Part shown: positions 23,331 to 35,123 of the stretch, piece by piece
Position numbering within the stretch: position 1 is the first letter of the stretch
Layout of the letters: the number at the start of each line of letters is the position of its first letter
Source of the DNA: Chionoecetes opilio
Lineage: Eukaryota; Arthropoda; Malacostraca; Decapoda; Majidae
Length of the DNA stretch: 64,000 bases
Assembly: GCA_016584305.1 (NCBI GenBank)
Contig: JACEEZ010016131.1
Span: forward strand, 32,640 to 96,639
Direction of reading: 5' to 3'
The notes under the pieces: model-generated
Database searches by the model: none
The model's input: only the letters and a program-made list of their open reading frames with translations
Told to the model about the DNA's origin: nothing
Position numbers and translations under genes: made by a program

Positions 23331-24255
23331 AAAAGGTATTTGATCCGGAGGTTGAGATAACTGGGTATAAGTTATTTCACAAAAACAGGTTAGGCAGGCG
23401 AGGTGGTGGAGTTGCACTTTATGCAAGAGATACATTGCAGTGTTGTGTTAATAATGTTATAAAAACAGATGACAGCATAGAGTCTATATGGGTAGAGGTT
23501 ACGGAGGGAACTGAAAAAATGGTTTTGGGTGTAGTATATAGGCCACCAAACTTATGTAAAGAGGATTCAGCTCCTATATGGCAAGAAATAAACAAGGCTT
23601 GTAGATATAATTGATTATGCGTGGTGGGAGGTTTTAATCTCAGGAATATAGACTGGGATTTAATTATAGGAGACAATTATGCAGAGGAATTGTTAAATAT
23701 AGTTCAGGATAACTTCCTAAGGCAAGCAATCAGGGAGCCTACTAGAGGAGATAATATTCTACAGTACCCTCCCGAGTTTCGAGTCCGAGTTACCCTCCTT
23801 GCTTTCTTCCAAAGGCATAGCGCGAAACTCGCGGATCGCGAAATTCGGGTATTGAAAACACTGTAAAAATGCTTATTTAGTCCGGTGCAAGGTGTACCTA
23901 CCGTATTTTACAGCTTATAAGACTCACTTTTTCAAAAAAAAAAAAAAACCTGAAAATGCCCCAAGCCCCCGTCCACCCAACAGTGAATGGGTACCGGGTG
24001 TTAGCCAAGGGTTTGTAACCCGCCTCCTGGGGTGATGGCTTCGGCCAACACTACGTAGAGGAGAGGAGGAGGAGAGGAGCTTGAGCTTGAGCTTGAGTTG
24101 GAAGTCACCCAGCGAATGCTGTCGGTGAAGCCTTTAGTCCGGCGTTCTCCCACACACGTATTCTGTCCTACGAACAGTACTTGATCTTGATCTTGATATT
24201 ACAGGTGGCCTATTCTTCATAGGCCAGGCCTTTGAACCGGTGTTGCATAAAGTAA

Positions 24256-24945
24256 GTAACACCTCAAAATAAGTAGCACCTGACCTCACACCCCCGCCGA
24301 TCCTTACTTATTTACCACAAAATACTCCTTTGTAAGTTATTAACAAGGACGTGTGTGGTACTGTGGTTGCTGGAGGTACTGGAGGAGACAGGAGAGAAGA
24401 CAGGAAGGCATTGGAGGTACTGTAGAGAAGGAGGAAAGCATTAGTGTAGTGATTATTTAGTAAGAGCAAGGCATTGAGTGATCTAGCTCTGTACACGTCT
24501 TATGTCTATGTTAGTGTGCTTTTATGTATGACAAGGCAGGTGAAGGGATTATCTTGTTAAAAACTTCCATATCTGTCTCTCTATTCATTTTCTTCTTGTG
24601 ACCTTTGACGCTTAGTATCGCTTCATAGGTTCTCTTCAAACTTCGTCTCCTTTGTTAACAGATTTGTCAACTCTTCCCTTGTCTATTTCACCTGGGATAC
24701 TAAAACATTTTAATTTGTTTTGGTCTGAGTGAGTGAGGGCGTCAGCTGATGGTTGTGTGACAGTGTTATACGACAATAACACTGTCACAAAGCCTTCCTC
24801 TCTTCTCTTCTGTCTCCTCCAGTACCTCCAGAAACCACAGTACCACACACGTCATGGTTAATCACTTATAAAGGAGTATTTTGTGGTAAATAAGTAAGGA
24901 ACGGCGGGGGTGTAAGGTAAGGTGCTACTTATTTTGAGGTGTTAC
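24256..24945. mobile_element. I: foldback element with ~160-bp inverted arms
   Basis: GTAACACCTCAAAATAAGTA at the left is matched by its complement at the right, ending GAGGTGTTAC. The arms extend through ACACCCCCGCCG, TTACTTATTTACCACAAAAT and on to CTGGAGGAGACAGGAG-like words, with a ~350-bp centre. No coding. A noisy second copy lies at about 27315-28055. Confidence 0.8.
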
Positions 24946-25228
24946 CTATTTTATTCAATTATCCGTGATGAGGGCTGTAAAATCCACTTAAAATCTTTCT
25001 CTGCACCGTCGAGTACAGGACACCCACACGCTGCCCATTAACTCTACCTTCGATTGCGAGGGCATCAGAGGACACAGGGGGTGGCATGAGCCTCTAATCA
25101 CAGGTGTCACTATAGAAATTATGTCTGCGTCACCACGGGCGAGGGCTAACCATCACAGCCCTCAAGTGAACCTCCAGGGCCTACCATCCCACCCCTGGAG
25201 CTCACGGCCTAACGGCGCTGTAGGCACA

Positions 25229-26159
25229 TACACACATGATGTTCTTGGTCTATGTAAATGATATGACAGAAGGAGTAAACAGTTATATGAGTTTATTCGC
25301 TGATGATGCTAAATTACTAAGAAAAGTAGAAAGTAAAGAGGACTGTGAGGATTTACAAAAGGATCTAGATAAGATTTTCAGATGGAGTCAACTATGGGAA
25401 ATGGAGTTTAATGCTAAAAAGTGTAAAGTGATGGAAATGGGCAGTAGCAAAAAGAGACAGAGAGGAAAAATATTCGATGGGAAATGAATGGATAATCAAA
25501 ACAAAGGTCGAAAAAGATCTGGGAGTGTGGATTACAGATAATTTGTCACCTGAGAAGCATATAAACAAGATCACAGGAAATACATATCAGTTGCTGAGGA
25601 ATATAAGAATGGCATTCAAATATCTGGATGAAGAGATGATTAAGAAATTGATAACATCTTTGATTTGACCAAGGTTGGAATATGCAGCAGTGATTTGGTC
25701 ACCACATAAAAAGAAGGATATAAGGAAGATTGAGAGAATACAAAGAGCAGCCACAAAAATGGCTCCAAGCCTGAGAGATTTACCATATGAGGAAAGACTT
25801 TCAAGACTAAAACTCCCAACTCGTGAGAAAAGAAGAGAAAGCGGAGATTTTATAGCAATGTATAGAGCATCAAGGGGTCTGGAAAAAATAGACAGAGAAG
25901 ATCTGTTTGTGTGGGACGATAGAAGTGCAAGAGGTCATGAGAAGAAATTGAAAAGGACAACATGCAAGAGGGATATAAAAAAAATACAGCTTCCAGTATA
26001 GAAGCATAGAAGCCTGGAACAACCTTGATGCAAAAGTGATTAATGCAAGAAGTATTCAGGACTTCAAAGGCAAGCTGGATAATAGTAGATTTGGAGACGG
26101 GACAGTACGAGCATAGCTCTTTTCCTGTATGTTACAACTAGGTAAATACAACTAGGTAA

Positions 26160-26160
<1 letters not shown>
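25229..26160 (+). pseudogene. 5'-truncated LINE: reverse transcriptase palm to 3' tail
   Basis: From 25236 the frame reads MFLVYVNDM and SLFADDAKLL (FADD catalytic box at 25286-25297), then after a frameshift VEKDLGVWITDNLSPEKH, KKLITSLIRPRLEYAAVIW and IERIQRAATKM: palm, thumb and C-terminal region of a CR1/L2-like reverse transcriptase. The 3' terminus has a doubled AACTAGGTAAATACA unit running into (CA)n. Upstream RT blocks are absent, so this is a truncated copy, or the fused 3' half of the LINE whose EN lies at 22179. A noisier copy is at 28345-29290. Confidence 0.85.

Positions 26161-26254
<94 letters not shown>
26160..26254. repeat. (CA)n microsatellite at the LINE 3' end
   Basis: About 95 bp of CA with one break, directly continuing the AACTAGGTAAATACA tail units. 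Equivalent tracts follow the other copies at 29290-29380 and, shorter, 31497-31516, so the repeat seems seeded by the LINE tail. Confidence 0.95.
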
Positions 26255-26255
<1 letters not shown>

Positions 26256-26256
<1 letters not shown>

Positions 26257-26388
26257 ACCCAGAAAAAATGGGTTGAGTTCATCGAATTTACACCGAAGGA
26301 ATCAATAGTTATGTTCCAAGGATAGTTATCAAGAAAGAAAATGAATGGTTTAACAGAAATGTGATTAGCAAGCAGAAAGAGAAAAACA
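26256..26388 (+). pseudogene. LINE endonuclease-RT linker, short copy
   Basis: Immediately after (CA)n the plus strand reads, with frameshifts, TPKESIVMFQG, KKENEWFNRNV and KQKEKN, which is EN-RT linker sequence. The same stretch continues properly after the third copy at 29385-29540. At 26388 this copy switches abruptly to EN sequence (TCAGGAAGGTATTTGATCC), marking the start of the noisy repeat. Confidence 0.6.
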
Positions 26389-29291
26389 TGTCAGGAAGGT
26401 ATTTGATCCGGAGGTTGAGATAAATGGTATAAGTTATTCACAAAAACAGGTTAGGCAGGCGAGGTGGTGGGAGTTGCACTTTAGCAAGAGATACATTGCA
26501 GTGTTGTGTTAATAAGTTTATTAAAAACAGATGACAGCATAGAGTCTATTGGGTAGAGGTACGGAGTGGAACTGAACACAAAAATGTTTTTGCGGTGTAG
26601 TATATAGGCCAGCAAACTTATGTAAAGAGGATTCAGCTCTATTTATGAGCAAGCAATAAACAAGGCGTTGTAGAGATAATTGATTATTGCGTGGGTGGGA
26701 GGTTTTAATCTTCAAGGTAATATAGACTGGGATTAATTATAGGAGACAATTATGACAGAGGAATTGTTAAAAATAGTTCAGGATAACTTCCTAAGGCAAG
26801 CATCAGGAGCCTATAGAGGAGTAATATTTCAGTACCCTCCATGAGTTCGAGTTCCAGTTTACCCCTCCTGCTTCTTCCAAAGGCATCGCGCGAAACTCGC
26901 GGATCTGCGAAAATTTCGGGTATTGAAAATCACTGTAAAATGCTTATTTAGTCCGGTGCAACGTTGTACCTACCGTATTTTACAGCTTATAAGACGCACT
27001 TTTTCAAAAAAAAAAAAAAACCTGAAAATGCCCCCCCAAAGCCCCGTTCCACCCAACAGTGAATGGGTACCGGGTGTAGCCAAGGGTTTGTAACCCGACT
27101 CATGGGGTGATGGCTTCGGCAACACTACGTAGAGGAGAGGAGCGAGGATTTGAGGAGCTTGAGCATTGAGCTTGAGTTGGAAGTCACCCAGCGAATGATG
27201 TCGGTGAAGCCTTAGCTCCGGCGTTCTCCCACACACGTATTCTGTCTAACGAACAGTACTGATCTTGATCTTGATATTACAGGTGGCCATTCTTCATAAG
27301 GCCAGGCATTTGAACCGGTGTTGCAAAAGTAAAGAACACCTCAAAATAAGTAGACACTGACAACCTCACACCCCGCCGGACCTTACTTATTTACCACAAA
27401 ATACTCCTTTGTAAGTTATAACAAGGGACGTGTGTGGTACTGTGTGGTGCTGGAAGGTACTGGAGGAGACAGGACGAGAAGACAGGAAGGCATTGGAAGT
27501 GGTATGTTAGAGAAGGAGGAAAGCATTAGTTGTAGTGATTATTTAGTAAGAGCAAGGCATTGAGTGATTAGCTCTGTACACGTCTTATGTCTATGTTAGT
27601 GTGCTTTCTATGTATTGACAAGGAGCGTGGAAGGGATTATACTTGTTAAACACTTCCATATCTGCTCTCTATTCATTTTCTTCTTGTGACCTTTGACGCT
27701 TAGTATCGGCTTCATCGGTTCTCTTCAAATTCGTCTCCTTGTTAACAGATTTGTCAACGCTTCCCTTGCTATCTCACCTGGGATACTAAAACATTTTAAT
27801 GTTTTGGTCTGAGTGAGTGAGGGACGGTTAGCTGATGTGTGTGACAGTGTATTACGACAATAAAACTGTCACAAAAAGCCTTCCTCTCTTCTTCTGTCCC
27901 GCCGTACCTACAGAAACCACAGTACCACACACGTCAGTTAATCACTGATAAAAGAGTATTTTTTGGGTTTTTTTTGGTAAATAAGTAAGGAACAGGCGAG
28001 GGGGTGGTGCGGGGGTATGTAAGGTATGGTGCTACTTATTTGAGGTGTTACCTATTTTTTTATTCAATTATCCGTGATGAGGGCTGTAAAAACCACTTAA
28101 AATCTTTCTCTGCACCGTCGAGTTACAGGACACCCACACGCTGCCATTAAACTCTACCTTCGATTGCGAGGCATCAGAGGAACAGGGGGTGGCATGAGCC
28201 TCTAATCACAGGTCCTGCACTATAGAATTATGTATGTTCAACACGGGCGAGGGCTAACCATCACAGCCCTCAATAGTGAACTCCAGGGCCTACCATCCCA
28301 CCCCTGGAGCTCACGCCTAACGGCGCTGTAGGCAATACAAACCTAGGATGTTCTTGGTCTAGTAAATGATATGACAGAAGGAGTAAACAGTTATATGAGT
28401 TTATTCGCTGATGAGGCTAAATTACTAAGAAAGTAGTAAAGTAAAGAGGACGTGTGAGATTTCCAAAAGGATCTAGATAAGATTTCAGATGGAGTCAAAC
28501 TATGGGAAATGGAAAGAGTTTAATGCTAAAAAGTGATAAATGATGGAAAGGGCAGTAGCAAAAAGAGACAGAGACGGAAAGTATCGATGGGAACTGAATG
28601 GATAATCAAAAAACAAAGGTCGAAAACGATCGGGGAGTTGTGGATTACAGATAATTTGTCACCTGAGAAGCATATATAAACAAGATCACAGGAAATAAAA
28701 TATCAGTTGCTGAGGAATAAAGAATGGGCATTCATAATATCTGGATGAAGAGATGATTAAGACAATTGTAACATCTTTGATTTGACAAGGGTGGAATATG
28801 CAGCAGTGATTTGGTCACCAACATAAAAAGAAGGCTATAAGGAAGATGAGAGAATACAAAAGAGCAGCCACAAAAATGGCTCCAAGCCTGAAGAGATTTA
28901 CCATATGAGGAAAGACTTTCAAGGACCTAAAAAACTTCCAACTCGTGAGAAAGAAGAGAAAGCGGAGATTTTAATAGCATGTATAGAGCATCAAGGGGTC
29001 TGGAAAAAAAGACAGAGAAGATCTGTTTGTGTGTGACGATTAGAAGGGCAAGAGGTCATGAGAAGAAATTGAAAAGGACAAACATGCAAGAGGGATATAA
29101 AAAAAATACAGGCTTCCGTATAGAAAGCATAGAAGCCTGGAACAACATTGATTTGCAAAAGTGATATTACTGCAAGAAGCTATTCAGGACTTCAAAGGCA
29201 AGCGGATAATGTAGATTTGGAGAGGGACAGTACGAGCATAGTCTTTTCCTGTATGTTCAACAACTAAGGTAATACAACTAGGTAAAATACA

Positions 29292-29336
<45 letters not shown>

Positions 29337-29384
29337 CACACACACACACCACAAACACACACACACCACACACACACAGTACCA
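26389..29384 (+). repeat. Noisy near-duplicate of 23331-26255
   Basis: The order and content of 23331-26255 (EN, G-type end, H-type end, SINE body, foldback, F-type module, RT C-terminus, CA tract) are repeated with dense one- to three-base insertions and deletions and few substitutions. That error spectrum is typical of uncorrected long reads, not of evolutionary decay. No frame is open for long here. I treat it as a probable alternative representation of one locus, not a second gene set. Confidence 0.75.
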
Positions 29385-31500
29385 GAAAAAATGGGTTGAG
29401 GTCATACAGAATTTACACCGAAGGAATCAATAGTTATGTTCCAAGGATAGTTATCACGGAGAAAAGAAAAAAAAATGAAATGTTTTAACAGAAAATGTGA
29501 ATTAGACAAGACTAGAAAGAGAAAAAACATGGAAAAGTTGGAGGAAAAAAAGGTGGCAGCAACCTTTGGTGAGAAGTACAAACACAACTAGAAATAAAAT
29601 ATGTAAGAATCCGAAGAGAAAGAAAGAAAGTAACTATGAGAGGAATATAATAGAAAAAATGTAAGAATAAAACCGAAACTTTTCTATAGATATATAATGG
29701 CAAAGATGCAAAACAAGGAAGGAATAGATTAAGCTGAAGGTAGAAAGGGCTAGTCGTATGAAGATGCATTACAACAGGCCGAGGTGATTAATAAGTGTTT
29801 ACAGACTGTATTTTTACAAGAGAAAGGAATTTTAAAAACGAAAAAGATAATAGCAAAAGGAAAATATAATGGAAGACATAAAAGTAGACGTAATAGAAGT
29901 AAAAAGGCTAATGGAAAAGTCAAGATGTTGAAGAAAAAGACCCGGGGTCCAGATGAGTGTCGAACTGGATAATGAAAGAGTGCAGTACCCAACTAGCAGG
30001 GAAAAAATTACATAGTGTAATTGAGAGTTCACTCAAGGAGAGAGGAGTCCCACTTGATTGGAAAAGAGCAAATATTGTGCCAATTCACCAAAGGAGGTGG
30101 ACAAAGAAGGACCACTAAAAATTACAGGCCAGTAATCATTAACAGTGTTAGTGGCAAAAAATGTGTTGAAAAAATTGTGAAGGCAGATGGTTGAAATATT
30201 TGGAAGACAGACAACAACACACTTGCAGGATGGCCAGTTTGGATTTAGAGGAGAAACTGTCATGTACAACGAATTTATTGAGCTTTTACTCGAGAGTGAT
30301 CGATCTACACAGGAAAGAGAGGGGTGGTCGATTAACATTTTACTTGGACCTAAAGAAGGCCCCATTTGACAAGTACCGCCTAAGAGAATGCTCTGGACGC
30401 AATAGAACATGTAGACGATTGAAGGGTGGTTGCTGAAGTGGATGGAAGACTTTTCGAGCAACAGAGAGATGAGAACAGTAATAAAAGACAAGAAGTCAGA
30501 ATGGGCAGTGTGGATAAGTAGAGTTCCTCAAGGATCAGTATGGCCCCAGAGTGATGTTCTTGGTTCTATGTAAAATGATTGACAGGGACCTGTGAAACAG
30601 TTATATGAGTTTATCGCTGATGATGCCCTAAATTACTAAGGAAAAGAGAAAGTAAGAGGAGACTGTGAGGATTTACAAAGGATCTAGATAAGATTTTTTC
30701 AGATGGAGTCAACTAGGGAAATTGAGTTTATGCGAAAAAAGTGTAACGTGATGGAAATGCCGGCAGTAGCCAAAAGCGACGAGATGAAAGGATCTGATGG
30801 AAATGAATGGATAATCAAAACCAAAGGTGCAAAAGATCCTGGGAGTATGGATTACGGATAATTGGTCACCTGAGAAAGCAGATAAAACAAGATCACAGGA
30901 AATACATATCAGTGCTGAGGAATATAAGAATGGCATTCAAATTATCTGGATGAAGAGATGATTAAGAAATTGATAACATCTTGAATTTGACCAAGGTTGG
31001 AATATCCGGCAGGGATTTGGTTCACCAATCAAAAGAATGGATATAAGGAAGATTGAGAGATTACAAAGAGCAGCCACAAAAATGGCTCCAAGCCTGAGAG
31101 ATTTAACATATGAGGAAAGACTTTCAAGACTCTCATAAAACTCCCAAACTCGTGAGAAAAAGAAGAGGAAGGGAGATTTTATAGCAGTGTATAGAGCTCA
31201 ATGGTCTGGAAAAAATTGATAAAGAAGATCTGTTGTGTGGGACGATAGCAAGTGCAAGAGGTCATGAGAAGGAGAAATTGAAAAGGACAACATGCAAGAG
31301 GGAACAAAAGTAAAATACAGCTTCCCGTATAGCAAGCATAGAAGCCTGGAACAACATTGATGCAAAAAGTAGATTAATGCAAGAAGTATTCAGGGACTTC
31401 AAAGGCAAGCTGATAATAGTAGATTTGGAGACGGGACAGTAGAGCATAGCTCTTTTCCTGTATGTTACAACTAGGTAAATACAAACTAGGTAAATAACAC
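29385..31500 (+). pseudogene. LINE linker, reverse transcriptase and 3' end, decayed or error-rich
   Basis: Pieces across frames: TPKESIVMFQG-like linker near 29410-29450, TRGPDECRTG (the PGPDG block) near 29940-29970, SLKERGVPLDWKRANIVPI near 30030-30085, NYRPVIINS-like block near 30118-30140, GQFGFRGE near 30236-30257, YLDLKKAPFD near 30340-30370 (catalytic Asp of DLKKAFD), VPQGS-like near 30525, then FADD-region and C-terminal sequence to the AACTAGGTAAATA tail at 31468-31500. All RT blocks are in order, so this was a full RT domain. Frameshifts every 50-100 bp may be sequencing error in part. Confidence 0.8.
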
Positions 31501-31515
31501 ACAACACACACAACA

Positions 31516-32195
31516 CAGGCGAGATGATGAATAAGTGCTTACAGATGTATTACAAGGAGTAAGTGAATTTAAAACGAAAAAATATAATAGCAAAAGAAAA
31601 TGTAAGAAGACGTAAAAGAGACGTAATAGAAGTAAAAGGATAATGGAAAGTCAGATGTGAGAAAAAGCCAGGTCCAGATGGAGTGTCGAATCGGATAATT
31701 GAAGAGTGCAGTACCAACTAGCAGGAAAGTTACATGTGTAAATTGAGAGTTCACTCAAAGGAGCGCAAGAGTCCCGCTTGATTGCGCAAAAAGCGCAACA
31801 TGTGTGGGCCAATTCACAAAGGAGGATTTTTACAAAGAAAGAACCATTTAAATTACTAGGCCATTATCATTAACAAGTGTAGGGCAAAAATGTGTGGAAA
31901 AAAATTGGAAGGTACAGATGGTTTGAAATATTTGAAGAGACAAACACAAACTCGCAGGTTGGCCAGTTTGGATTTAGTGGAGGGGAATGTCATGTACAAC
32001 GAATTTATTAAGCTTTTTACTGAGAGTGATCGATGTGGACACAGGAAGAGAGGGGTGGTTTGATTGCATATACTTGGGACCTAAAGAAGGCATTTGACAA
32101 GTACTCACAAGAGACTGCTCTGGAAGCTAGAACATGTAGGAGGATTTGAAGGGTGGTTTGCTGAAGTGGTTGGAAGACTTTTTGAAGGCAACAGA
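31516..32195 (+). pseudogene. Second partial copy of the LINE reverse transcriptase 5' half
   Basis: Starts GCGAGATGATGAATAAGTGC, equivalent to about 29777, and runs collinearly with 29777-30460 (the PGPDG block, NYR block, GQFGF and DLKKAFD region), ending after CTGAAGTGGTTGGAAG. It follows the short CA tract of the preceding copy directly. It could be a tandem LINE copy or another unmerged repeat. Confidence 0.7.
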
Positions 32196-32417
32196 TAAAT
32201 AAATAAATATAAGCAATAAATAAGTTTAAAAACATAATCGCATCTGGGTTGACACAACAAATCGATGTATATAATTTTAAAGCTATAAGGAAGGTTTTGT
32301 GATGATGTTTGAAGAATTTCGTCAGCTATTGACGCAGCTGGATGGATCTCTGCCTGTAAACCAGAAGCTCTCTCGGCAGACTACCCCTAGCATGAGAGCT
32401 GTCTGCTAGTGCTTATA

Positions 32418-32625
32418 GTGCTGGCCGAAGGCCAGCACCCCGGGAGGCGGGTTACAAAAAACCTCGGCTAACACCCAGTACCCATTCACTGATGGGTGGA
32501 CAGGGGCTTGGGGTTTCAAGGAAAACAGCCCCAACTGTTTTCCGATCCACCCGGGGATCGAACCGGAACTTCTCGGTTAGTGAACCGAGTGTGCTTCCCC
32601 TACACTAAGGAGTTACCATTGACAA
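32418..32625 (-). mobile_element. SINE with tRNA-like head
   Basis: On the minus strand, from 32624, TAGTGTAGGGGAAGC resembles a D-arm/A-box region, ACTCGGTTCACTAACCGAG an anticodon-arm hairpin, and CCGGTTCGATCCCCGGG an exact B-box T-arm (about 32549-32565). The body continues CACCCATCAGTGAATGGG and AACCCGCCTCC to GGCCTTCGGCC near 32425. The same body, without the head, occurs at about 23000-23095, 23965-24055 and 27040-27130. A true tRNA gene is unlikely because the acceptor stem does not pair. Confidence 0.7.
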
Positions 32626-32974
32626 TTACAGATTGACCAGAAATAAACATTGGAGGCAATAATTTAAGGCGCCAGACATCCTATTGACTTTTAATAAATA
32701 TTTCTAGGGAAATAATGGGCCAGCCATCTGATTAAAACCTAATAATTCAGGACCAAAAGGGGCAGACATCATGGTTGACATATAATCATATAATTCAAGG
32801 CGTTAAGAGGCAGACATTCTGAGTGACCTAATCGTATTATCCGGGATAATGAGAACGGTACCTGGTACTCTCGTTCTACCCCCCCTGAAATTCTCGGTTA
32901 CCTGACACAATCGGGAACTCTCGCCGAAGGGATAATGGTTTTAGGTTAGTAGGATATTAAGGGAAAGATACCGT
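32626..32974. other. No recognised feature
   Basis: AT-rich sequence with repeated GGCAGACAT phrases near 32710-32830 (ATAATTCAGG and ATAATTCAAGG in between), a weak sign of old tandem structure. No coding signal. Confidence 0.4.
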
Positions 32975-33262
32975 AAAAATGAACGAGGACCGCGCTGGTC
33001 ATTTTCGAAACACTGACTAGATTTCCTTGCTAAAATTAGTGCTGTATGGTAAAAATTGGACGAGGCCTGAGCGGTCATTTTCTGAGAACACTGACTAGTT
33101 TTTCCTCTTGGGTAAAATTAGTGCTTTGATAAAAAGGCGAGGACTGCGCAGTCATTTTCTGAAACACTGACTAGATTTGCCTTGCTTAAAATTAGTTACT
33201 TTTGGTAAAAATGGACGAGGGACTGCGCGGTCATGTTCTGAGACACTGACTAGTTTTTCCGG
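32975..33262. repeat. ~80-bp minisatellite, about four units
   Basis: Each unit reads GACTAG followed by ATTTGCCTTGCTAAAATTAG or a variant, then GGTAAAAATGGACGAGG, CTGCGCGGTCATTTTCTGA and AACACT. Four units differ by small indels and substitutions. Confidence 0.85.
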
Positions 33263-33284
33263 TTAAATTTCTAGTGTTAGCCAC

Positions 33285-33905
33285 ATTACTCTCCCACTAA
33301 CCCCCAAGCAGTTTGGGCACCTGTGGGAAGCGGGGTTTTCGGGTGGGGAGCAAAATAATGCGTGGAGACACGTAATTTAAGAATTGTGTAGTAGAGGAGA
33401 CAAACTCCCTCGAGCTAAAGTAATTTCCTTAATATCTAGAGAAATTTGCCTAACCAAAATTAACCTAACCTAGCGGGGGGCTTGACCCACCATAAACTAA
33501 CCTAAACCTACCTAAACCTAAACAAATCTAACCGACATAACCAGATCTAAACCTAACCTAACCAAATATAAACCTACCCTAATCAATAATACCCAACCAA
33601 AACCTCCTATATGGTTGGGGGCCTCTGGAAGGGAGGTTGGTCTGTATGAGTATAGTCTAAGACCAACTATATCATTTCTACAATAGTAATAAGTTTGGTA
33701 ACATCTAGTGTTGCCATATCTCCCACTTCCCTCAAAAACAAGTTTGGGCACATGTGGGAATGCGGGTAGTTCGGGTGGGGAACAAATTATTGCGTCCGGA
33801 AACACGTAATTTAAGAGTTGTTTAGGGGGTTAAAATTCCCTAGATCTAGGGTGGTAATTTCTTAGATCTAGAGAAATTTTGCCTAACCAAAATTAACTAA
33901 CTAGG
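33285..33905. repeat. Diverged ~430-bp duplication with (CCTAA)-like stretches
   Basis: A block with CAGTTTGGGCACCTGTGGGA, CGGGTGGGGA, ACACGTAATTTAAGA and CTAGAGAAATTT at 33310-33450 is repeated at about 33735-33880. Each copy is followed by AACCAAAATTAACCTAACC-type sequence and a G run. The intervening 33480-33560 is TAACC/AACCTA-rich. Confidence 0.8.
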
Positions 33906-33959
33906 GGGGGCTCTTGAGCTCTCCTCCCTTTGCCTAGCCTCCCGCTCTCCGTCGCTCAG

Positions 33960-34100
33960 CCTCTCGTCCGTCTACTGCTTGAAACCACCGATAACCTTAA
34001 CCTAACCAACCTAACCAAAATCCTAACCTAACCTTAACCAACCTACCTAACCTAACCTAACCTAACCAACCTAACCTAACCTACACAAATATAACCTACA
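33960..34100. repeat. Interstitial telomere-like (CCTAA)n / (TTAGG)n block
   Basis: Contains ACCTAACCTAACCTAACC at about 34045-34066 and many single or broken CCTAA units around it. TTAGG is the usual arthropod telomere unit. Degenerate flanking units at 33460-33600 suggest a wider relic. It could also be an ordinary pentanucleotide microsatellite. Confidence 0.75.
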
Positions 34101-35123
34101 ACCTAACCTTTCCTAGCGGGGGGTGTTTGGGGGGGTTCGCAAAACACCTTTCAGTCAATCATTCTGTGAGGATACGTTAGGTCACACGCCTTGGATGGTC
34201 TCAGAAAAGAAATCCAATGAATTGTTTCCCTAAATCTAGAGAATTGTTTTTAATTTCCCATTACTTTAAAGTATGTGGTTGCGATGCATATTTGTACCCC
34301 AGCCATATGCTCCTGCATTCCCCCAGGTCCCAAGTTGTTGGCGGCAGGCGAGAGGGGGGAGTATGGGCAAACACTAGAATAATACCATAAGTTTAAAGGT
34401 TACGCGGAGGGGCATTAATACGTACAGTATACTAAACAAAAATAAGATCGAAGACGCATGTGGTAAATGGCGGTAGTGAACGCGCAGTTATCGTCCATGA
34501 TAACTGAAATACCAACCGAGAAGTATTGCGACATAAAAGTGTTCGGCGAGTTCCACCTTGAATGAGGTGAAATGAAAGAAGAATAAAAGGTATTTGTTAT
34601 TGGACCAAGTTTTTCGCTTGTCCCAAATAATTTAAAACTACACTGCAATCAATACATCGGACCATTGGTTCGATAACTGTCAAAACCCCAGGGACTCCCC
34701 CAATCACTAAACTAACCCCCTATATTCGTCCCTGTGAATTCACAAAACCGGGTGTAAAAGCTGTGTAAATATGATAGATGGGGTACTGTTATGTTAATAA
34801 ATAAACTTTGTAACCGTCGCCTCTTAATAGCGAACTCTCGCTGACGTAAAAAACTGGAACATTCTACCGACGGTGGTGAGATCCTTACGTTCGGGGCCTG
34901 GACCCATTAAAGGCTAGCCAAAACGTGACCTAACTACCATTCAGGGGCCACAGAGGGTCAAGCGTCCTGAGGACCTAACCATTAGTGCAAGGTCACTGAG
35001 GGCAGGCATCAGAAACAAAAGTTTCATCCAAAAAACGTCCAAAATTACGATATAGTGAAACGACATTAATTAGCCGCGGGAGACAGGCTCGCCTCGTTCC
35101 ACAACAATCTGCCTCCAGGATCG
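34101..35123. other. No recognised gene
   Basis: Mixed-composition sequence without terminal repeats or an open frame above background. Possible intron or intergenic DNA. Confidence 0.4.

Larger units (their letters stand above)
22806..25228. mobile_element. Compound insertion in the LINE: G-type end, H-type end, SINE body, foldback element and F-type module
   Basis: Starts after TA with CAGTACCCTCCCGAGTTTCG, the inverted form of the right end of G1. It then shows TACCGTATTTTACAGC (H-type end, also at 63764), a SINE body (GTGAATGGGTACCGGGTG), a CTTGAG short repeat, a 690-bp foldback element (24256-24945) and the ~200-bp module also found in F1 (25030-25232). No matching right G end is seen. 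Everything from 22376 to 23329 is repeated at 23333-24301 across an N, so the true length is shorter. Confidence 0.6.

Noticed and set aside
26064..26282. Val/Cys-rich frame
   Set aside because: Translation of (CA)n; the same applies to 29184-29405 and 60034-60234.
32549..32624. Functional tRNA gene
   Set aside because: B-box and anticodon-like hairpin present, but the acceptor stem does not pair and a SINE body follows.
33518..33805. 95-codon minus-strand frame
   Set aside because: Overlaps the TTAGG-like and duplicated repeat DNA; no motif.
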